Source of the DNA: RBG-16-64-13 sp963718375
GTDB taxonomy: Bacteria; Actinomycetota; Thermoleophilia; RBG-16-64-13
Direction of reading: 5' to 3'
Length of the DNA: 20,709 nucleotides
Assembly: GCA_963718375.1 (NCBI GenBank)
Contig: CAVQZD010000001.1
Location: 1 to 20,709 of the forward strand
Part shown: positions 16,665 to 20,709 of the stretch, in pieces
Numbering within the stretch: position 1 is the stretch's first letter
How the letters are laid out: each line of letters begins with the position of its first letter
Translations under genes and position numbers: made by a program
Notes under the pieces: model-generated
The model's input: only the letters and a program-made list of their open reading frames with translations
What the model was told of the DNA's origin: nothing
Databases searched by the model: none

Positions 16665-17129
16665 TCAATCGCGTACTTGATACTCCAAATAGTAGAAGTA
16701 ACGTCCGTTCGCTGACCAGAATCGAATAGCTACAGCTTGGCTCTTGTCAATACCCTTGATGGAAAAGACGCGCGGGTCTGAGCCCTGCAACGCAACCCGC
16801 TCTTCCCCCGGGCGGGGAGTCACAAAACCAGCGGGGCTGAGATCACCGGGGATGACCTTCACTTTCGTCGGAGTCTTGTCAACCGCAGCATAGGTCCTGC
16901 CTTCGAAGACAATGGTTGCTGGAATGGCGACCGGGATTCGGTCTTCGAGACTCGTGGCATCTGGACCGGCAGCGTTGTCGCTATCCTCGCAGCCCGATAG
17001 CACAGCCAGGACAAACAGCACAAGAAGAGCGAGACCATATCTCCCCGATCTCCCCCTCTGGCTTACGTGCGCGTAAGCCAGAGGGTCCAATGCAAGAATG
17101 TCCTGTGCTGGCTTCGGTGCGACGGCCAT
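16665..17129 (-). CDS. Small lipoprotein of unknown function
   Basis: 154 residues if the ATG at 17129 is used, which is 18 bp after the peptidase stop and has only a weak site. The hydrophobic run YGLALLVLFVLAVLSGC gives a lipobox at Cys47. The 46-residue leader is long for a lipoprotein, so the true start may be nearer; a GGGGAGAT-ATG just upstream of the hydrophobic run is in another frame. The mature part has VAIPATIVFEGRTYAAVDKT, RVFSIKGIDKSQAVAIRF and ends YFYYLEYQVRD. It has no known domain that I recognise. A perfect 14-bp inverted repeat lies inside its leader codons. Confidence 0.7.
   Translation of the reverse strand: MAVAPKPAQDILALDPLAYAHVSQRGRSGRYGLALLVLFVLAVLSGCEDSDNAAGPDATSLEDRIPVAIPATIVFEGRTYAAVDKTPTKVKVIPGDLSPAGFVTPRPGEERVALQGSDPRVFSIKGIDKSQAVAIRFWSANGRYFYYLEYQVRD
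17054..17085. repeat. Perfect 14-bp inverted repeat with a 4-base loop
   Basis: CCCTCTGGCTTACG and CGTAAGCCAGAGGG flank TGCG. The repeat lies within codons 15-25 of the lipoprotein as annotated, 30 nt before its hydrophobic segment. No T tract follows on either strand. In RNA it would form a very stable hairpin close to the translation start. Confidence 0.85.
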
Positions 17130-17147
17130 CTCGGTCCGAGCTTCGCG

Positions 17148-18086
17148 CTAGTTGCGGGTGACGGTGAATGAGTTCCCACCGGAAAGAGTTGAAGGCCATA
17201 CTTGTGTGCCGCCGCCGCTCTGGATGTACGTTCGGTAGTAGTATCCAGTACCCTGGTTGATGTTGTACGTGGTTCCGCCCGAGTTCCACCATTTGCAGTT
17301 GCTGAATTGGACCGTGCCAAAAGTGCCGAGCTGGTCGGGATAGACCTTCTCTACAATCCACGCGCCTGTGCGCTCATTGACAGTAGACCACGACTCTGAG
17401 GCGTATTGTCCACTTGTTACATCGTAGATGATTGCAACCCAATTTCCCAAATAGTCTCGGCCGACTGACACGTTGATGACGTCGTTCTGCTGCACAGAGT
17501 AGTAATATGCTGGAGAACCGTATGGATAGAATTGTATCCAAGCGTAACGATAACCCGCCATTCCGTCGATCCCAGCCTGGAACACCTCATTTATGCCCCC
17601 CAGACCAATCCAGGTCGCTTGGTGCCCCGTGGTGTTGAAGCGAACGTTGAAAGTTCCCTGGGCTCCGTATTGGCCGCTCACCTCGGACATATAGCCGCAG
17701 TAGTTCGACGTTTGCCGGTTCTGCTGTGTGGCGTAATTGAACGGTGCCGTGATTGACCGATCCGGTTCTGCCACTCTGTGAGCCCTCGCAGCCGCATCAG
17801 AGCCCCACGTTTGGGCGATTATCGCTTTGCACTCCTCGTCACTTATGGCAACACGAACGGGTGTCTCATAAGAGACATCCGGCGCAGTGGATACTCCTGG
17901 TATTACGGCAGTTCCGTATTTGGCCTCCGAGGCTGCGTTGGCATGGCCACCAAGGAGAAAGAACATCCCAATAATGGCAACGCAGAAAATGAACAGACTG
18001 GGAACAGCTTTGTTCACAAGCTTGTTCGCTGCCACGACAAACCTCCTATGGAATCGTGCTGAGTCGTGTCGGTCTCTTCTCTGCAT
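17148..18086 (-). CDS. Secreted glutamic endopeptidase, G1 (eqolisin) family
   Basis: 312 residues. The ATG at 18086 has GGAGG five bases upstream. The signal peptide is SLFIFCVAIIGMFFLLGG with cleavage near HANA (residue 51). A propeptide-like region of about 75 residues follows. The catalytic domain (about 127-268) has NYCGYMSEV, TFNVRF, TWIGLGGINEVFQAGID, YAWIQFYP, VQQNDVINVSV, WVAIIYDVTSGQ, GAWIVEKVY and FGTVQFSNC. These match eqolisin blocks, with Gln170 (FQAGID) and Glu246 (WIVEKV) as the catalytic dyad. A 45-residue Gly/Thr/Tyr-rich tail ends the protein. Eqolisins are best known from fungi and act at acid pH; bacterial members are less studied. The start is two bases after the stop of a tiny ORF. 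Confidence 0.88.
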   Translation of the reverse strand: MQRRDRHDSARFHRRFVVAANKLVNKAVPSLFIFCVAIIGMFFLLGGHANAASEAKYGTAVIPGVSTAPDVSYETPVRVAISDEECKAIIAQTWGSDAAARAHRVAEPDRSITAPFNYATQQNRQTSNYCGYMSEVSGQYGAQGTFNVRFNTTGHQATWIGLGGINEVFQAGIDGMAGYRYAWIQFYPYGSPAYYYSVQQNDVINVSVGRDYLGNWVAIIYDVTSGQYASESWSTVNERTGAWIVEKVYPDQLGTFGTVQFSNCKWWNSGGTTYNINQGTGYYYRTYIQSGGGTQVWPSTLSGGNSFTVTRN

Positions 18087-18088
18087 AC

Positions 18089-18250
18089 TCACCTCCATAT
18101 CTGCTCGCTCACTCTGGCCTTCACTGCGTCTATGTCCGGCAAGGCTGATTTGGCTGCAGGCTCGGGGAGGATAAGCTCACGGATCATCTCGGACTGCTCG
18201 ACACATGGCGAACATGTCCGAGGATTCTCTGTCGGCTGGCCGCAGAGCAC
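18089..18250 (-). CDS. Tiny ORF with CSPC motif, translationally coupled to the peptidase
   Basis: 53 residues from a GTG at 18250, with AGGCGG three bases upstream. Its stop TGA is two bases before the peptidase ATG, and the peptidase ribosome binding site lies inside its last codons. It contains a Cys near the start, then TCSPCVEQSEMIRELILPEP, and ends VKARVSEQIWR. The CxxC followed by a helix and a final aromatic segment resembles a fragment of the zinc-binding N-terminus of anti-sigma factors. The start is uncertain, and it could be a leader peptide that only couples translation. The frame is also open upstream into the end of the SLH gene. Confidence 0.4.
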   Translation of the reverse strand: MLCGQPTENPRTCSPCVEQSEMIRELILPEPAAKSALPDIDAVKARVSEQIWR

Positions 18251-18290
18251 CAGCCGCCTGGGTGCGAAGGAAGTAAGCAGCTCTGGCGAG

Positions 18291-19085
18291 CTACGGCCGA
18301 ACGGCTTCCGCGAGACGAGTGAGAATCAAAGACTCATCTTGCGGGGTCAACGGCGAATCCGGATGAAAGAGTCCGTCGTCACTGCTTTGCACAACGCCTG
18401 CTTGAGCTAGGCCGACAATTGCCTCTTGCTCAGCTTCCGGCCGCTCTCCGAGATCGGTGAAGGTGGCTGCCCTCGTGGGCGCAAGTCTCGAACCGCATGC
18501 TCGCCAAACCCATAAGGCGAAGTCGCCCCTGGTAATGGGTTCTTTCAGACGGAAATCGGGGCCTTCAGAGCGAAGCAGTATGCCTGCAGCAACTGCCCGG
18601 GCTACTAGCCGGCTGTTTGCTCCGTCGTCAGTATCGGCAGATTCCATTGGGGAATACTCCCATGTGCCGGAAGGCGGGCTGCCTGCTTCATTGTCTGTGC
18701 CAGCAGATACTGAGGACGTGCCAGATGGCTGAGGGGAGTTGGTGAGAGCGACCAGCCGTTCCAGAGCCTCCTCGCGGAGAACCTGTTCAATGGTCGTCTC
18801 ACTCCCGACCCATTGCCCCCCTGCACTTGTCGCCGTCTGTGAACCGTCTTTGGCTAACGTGAAGACCATCGTGGCGATTCCAAGAGCCAGCACAACGGTA
18901 GCGACGAGCGGGATCGCAACGCCGCGCCGCCATGAGTGCCGGTCACCAGACAGTCTTGCTCTCTTGAACACACGCGTGTCCAGGAATCGACCGCCTTCCC
19001 CCGCCACCCAATCGTCAAACTGCTCCTCGTTAAATGGATTCGCGCGTCTCAGCTTCTGCAACAGTTCTTCACGTTCTTCGTCCAT
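18291..19085 (-). CDS. Membrane-anchored protein with extracytoplasmic SLH repeats, probable anti-sigma factor
   Basis: 264 residues. The cytoplasmic N-terminus (1-54) is charged and helical (EREELLQKLRRANPF, EQFDDWVAGE). One membrane segment spans about 55-78 (GVAIPLVATVVLALGIATMV). After a Ser/Thr-rich linker, two degenerate S-layer-homology units follow: one near 160-198 (AVAAGILL, PITRGDFALWVWRACG) and one near 207-262 (FTDLGERPEAEQEAIVGLA, GLFHPDSPLTPQDESL). The gene starts 24 bp after the ECF sigma stop. In ECF operons the next gene is usually the membrane anti-sigma factor, and the topology fits. The zinc-binding His-Cys-Cys motif of many anti-sigma factors is absent. The SLH part would sense or bind the wall; this role is inference. 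Confidence 0.75.
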   Translation of the reverse strand: MDEEREELLQKLRRANPFNEEQFDDWVAGEGGRFLDTRVFKRARLSGDRHSWRRGVAIPLVATVVLALGIATMVFTLAKDGSQTATSAGGQWVGSETTIEQVLREEALERLVALTNSPQPSGTSSVSAGTDNEAGSPPSGTWEYSPMESADTDDGANSRLVARAVAAGILLRSEGPDFRLKEPITRGDFALWVWRACGSRLAPTRAATFTDLGERPEAEQEAIVGLAQAGVVQSSDDGLFHPDSPLTPQDESLILTRLAEAVRP

Positions 19086-19108
19086 CGCTCTTCTTTCTCA
19101 AGTGCCCA

Positions 19109-19639
19109 CTACAGACCATCTATGTCCGACACACCCTCAAAATGCTGCGCGAGTCGTGTACGGGCGCGGCCAATGCGCGCGGTGAAGCCTTTGCGACTCA
19201 GACCAAGCACTTGAGCAGCTTGGTCATGGGTTAACCCTTCCCATGCGACAAGCAGGAGCGCCTCCCGGTCCTTGTAAGGGAGGTTCATCAAGGCCTCTTG
19301 AAGCTCGTCGCTGAGAAGGATGTCGGAATCGGGAGCGGGATCAGACGGTCCAACTGAGCCTGCAAACAGACTGAGCTTGACCAACAGAGCGGTTTCGCGT
19401 CTTCGCCCGCGTGTTTGGTTAGCCAATACCCTGCGTGCTGTGGCGAGGAGCCAAGGAAGAGCATCCGAAGGCACCTCCTTAAGTCGCCGACAGACGACAA
19501 CAAACGTTTCTGCCAGAACGTCCTCGGCTTCAGCCCTGGTCGCACCCCTGCGCATCGAATAGGCGATCACACGAGAGGCATGCCGTCGAAACAGCTCTTC
19601 TACCTGGCTCTCGCGCTCACGGTTTGGGTTTCTCATCAT
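19109..19639 (-). CDS. ECF-type RNA polymerase sigma factor
   Basis: 176 residues. Region 2 (about 12-75) has VEELFRRHASRVIAYSMRRG, AEDVLAETFVVVCRRL and LPWLLATARRVLANQTRGRR. Region 4 (about 113-167) has LQEALMNLPYKDREALLLVA, then GLTHDQAAQVLGLSRKGFTA and RIGRARTRLAQHF, the expected helix-turn-helix. The linker between the two is about 35 residues. Two adjacent ATGs (19639 and 19636) are possible; only a weak GGGG lies upstream. It heads a co-oriented series of envelope genes that ends near 14458 or beyond, and it probably drives some of them. A region 4 match to a numbered ECF group was not attempted. Confidence 0.9.
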   Translation of the reverse strand: MMRNPNRERESQVEELFRRHASRVIAYSMRRGATRAEAEDVLAETFVVVCRRLKEVPSDALPWLLATARRVLANQTRGRRRETALLVKLSLFAGSVGPSDPAPDSDILLSDELQEALMNLPYKDREALLLVAWEGLTHDQAAQVLGLSRKGFTARIGRARTRLAQHFEGVSDIDGL

Positions 19640-19919
19640 CTACCCCGCGAGGCAGACCGTACGCACCATCACCTCGCCCATCGATTGCCTCTGTCGCCGA
19701 TTATGTCATGTGACCGCGGGTCATGCGCGGCATCTACCGGGATCTAGGACTGTCACAAGTTCAACCCCTTGCTCGGCTACCGTAGATGAGCGCCCTCTTC
19801 ACAAGGGGTTCTCCTGCAGCCCAGTAGGGCAGGGTGGCCGCGAGGTCTTGGAAGTTCACCTCGCTAGACACTCCACCACCCCGCTCCTCGCCCTTTCCGA
19901 CGTACGCCGGTGGACGCCC
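19640..19919. other. Intergenic stretch upstream of the ECF sigma gene, with inverted repeats
   Basis: About 280 bp without a supported gene. It holds a 9-bp inverted repeat (AACCCCTTG at 19763-19771 and CAAGGGGTT at 19802-19810, 30 bp apart) and a short TGACC-GCG-GGTCA palindrome at 19711-19723. Either could be an operator for the sigma gene, or a weak terminator for the gene ending at 19920. No convincing promoter was seen. Confidence 0.4.
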
Positions 19920-20327
19920 CTATAGGTAGTCACTCGCCAATTGGCCGCCGTAGAGGCTGGCTGCAGACGTCGACACTGCTACGGCTTCACGGACGTCCTG
20001 GCGGGTCAAGTCCAAGACGCGAAGAGTGCCGTCGACCTCGTTGATGGACTCGATCCGCCGGTACACCTCGGCGTGGGTCTCAGCGTACAGAGCTAGACCC
20101 TGCAACTTCGACAACGCGTCACTCAGATAGGTGCTGTGCGGATCGACGATGTCGGCCACAACCGTCCCGTCTTGCTGTGTGGCGAAGAAGATGAAATCAG
20201 GGCGCACTATCTTGTGCTCATCGTTCTCGATGTAGGCCACTCCCAAAGACGATTGCCCCGGGTGCTGAGGATTGCGATACCAGAAGCAGAAGTCGTCACG
20301 CTGGCAGATTAGCCACTGCCGCTTCAA
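19920..20327 (-). pseudogene. C-terminal nuclease-like fragment of a restriction/helicase-type protein
   Basis: 135 residues from a TTG at 20327, without a ribosome binding site. It begins in mid-domain (FCFWYRNPQHPGQSSLGVAY). The core VRPDFIFF, then VVADIVDPHSTYLSDALSKL, fits a PD-(D/E)xK-like nuclease fold with a variant last residue (DIVDPH). GLALYAETHAEVYRRIESI and GTLRVLDLTRQDVREAV follow. This pattern resembles, from memory, the C-terminus of large DEAD/DEAH-helicase restriction proteins, which are many hundreds of residues long. Here the upstream sequence instead encodes the end of a membrane protein that overlaps the first 32 bp, so this is most likely a 5'-truncated remnant. A free-standing small nuclease is less likely. 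Confidence 0.5.
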
Positions 20328-20709
20328 TCTTCGCTACCACGAACCTGCTGATGAGCTGGAGAAAGACGGGAACGAGATCAGCACCGCCAGGGCGCCGCCA
20401 TTGCGCGCCAGAAGAGAATACCGACGAAGGCGATAGTAAGGAGGCCTGCGATCGCGAAGCCCCACGGAGCAATACGATAGCCGCCGTAAGGAATCGCCCA
20501 AACAAAGGCCAGCAATCGAAGGACGTCAAGCAAGAGCGTCGAGGACGGCGCTGGACTCCTGGGCCTCACATGGATCACCAAAGCAAACAGAACGACCAAG
20601 GGCAGGAGCGCGCCAGCCACACGGATAGCGAGCCCCCAGCCCCGGCTGTTCGGGTCCGTGCAGTTTGGCGTCCGGCAGATGGGCGCCGAACGGCCTGGCG
20701 TCCGGTCAC
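20296..20709 (-). CDS. Small membrane protein, partial (runs off right edge), one frameshift
   Basis: The frame is open to the window edge. It begins with a Cys-containing stretch (CRTPNCTDPNSRGWGLAIRV), followed by three hydrophobic segments: VAGALLPLVVLFALVIHV, LLLDVLRLLAFVWAIPYG and GFAIAGLLTIAFVGILFW. One extra base in the run at 20390-20392 would move the reading from AMAAP to GGADLVPVFLQLISRFVVAK, with a stop at 20296. Without the correction it ends at 20378. I know no family. Its end overlaps the nuclease-like fragment. Confidence 0.5.

Noticed and set aside
19711..19723. Operator palindrome TGACC-GCG-GGTCA upstream of the sigma gene
   Set aside because: Short, with no second copy seen and no associated regulator. 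Kept only as a note in the intergenic entry.

Overview
The window looks like the chromosome of a Gram-positive-type bacterium carrying part of a tailed-phage genome (prophage). Lipobox lipoproteins, S-layer-homology repeats, an ECF sigma factor and a NlpC/P60 wall hydrolase point to a monoderm. The GC-rich coding sequence and the style of the phage genes fit Actinobacteriota or a relative; this taxonomic guess is weak. Almost all genes lie on the minus strand.

Region 1 (1-9.6 kb) is a phage packaging and head module, read right to left. It holds a small regulator-like gene, a promoter and leader with a terminator-like hairpin, a ParB-like/DNA-methyltransferase fusion, the small and large terminase subunits, portal, a MuF-type head morphogenesis protein, an XkdF-type prohead protease, and a modular structural protein that runs off the left edge. 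Three junctions are ATGA stop/start overlaps. Two features stand out. The MuF protein carries two tandem GNAT acetyltransferase-like domains ahead of its MuF domain. The motif KHGxxDQSxHGNWAR occurs three times in the protease and the following gene. The reading frames are broken about 26 times in this region, always by one extra base and usually in a short G or C run. After correction the genes and overlaps make sense, so systematic base over-calling is likelier than decay.

Region 2 (9.6-13.2 kb) starts at an apparent change in base composition. It has a stretch of about 490 bp without a gene, two plus-strand genes for an exported protein and a lipoprotein, a 5'-truncated copy of a small exported protein, and a complete IS3-family element with 32-bp inverted ends. 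The intact paralogue of the truncated copy lies just beyond the IS.

Region 3 (13.2-19.6 kb) is a minus-strand envelope locus. In order of transcription it has an ECF sigma factor, a membrane-anchored protein with outside SLH repeats (probable anti-sigma factor), a tiny CSPC-containing ORF, a secreted glutamic peptidase (G1/eqolisin family), two lipoproteins, a NlpC/P60 hydrolase with a golvesin-like domain, and two small exported proteins. I infer an envelope-signalling unit that controls secreted and wall-active proteins.

Region 4 (19.6-20.7 kb) holds the C-terminal nuclease-like piece of a restriction/helicase-type protein and a partial membrane protein running off the right edge. No rRNA, tRNA, CRISPR array, integrase or phage attachment site was found.
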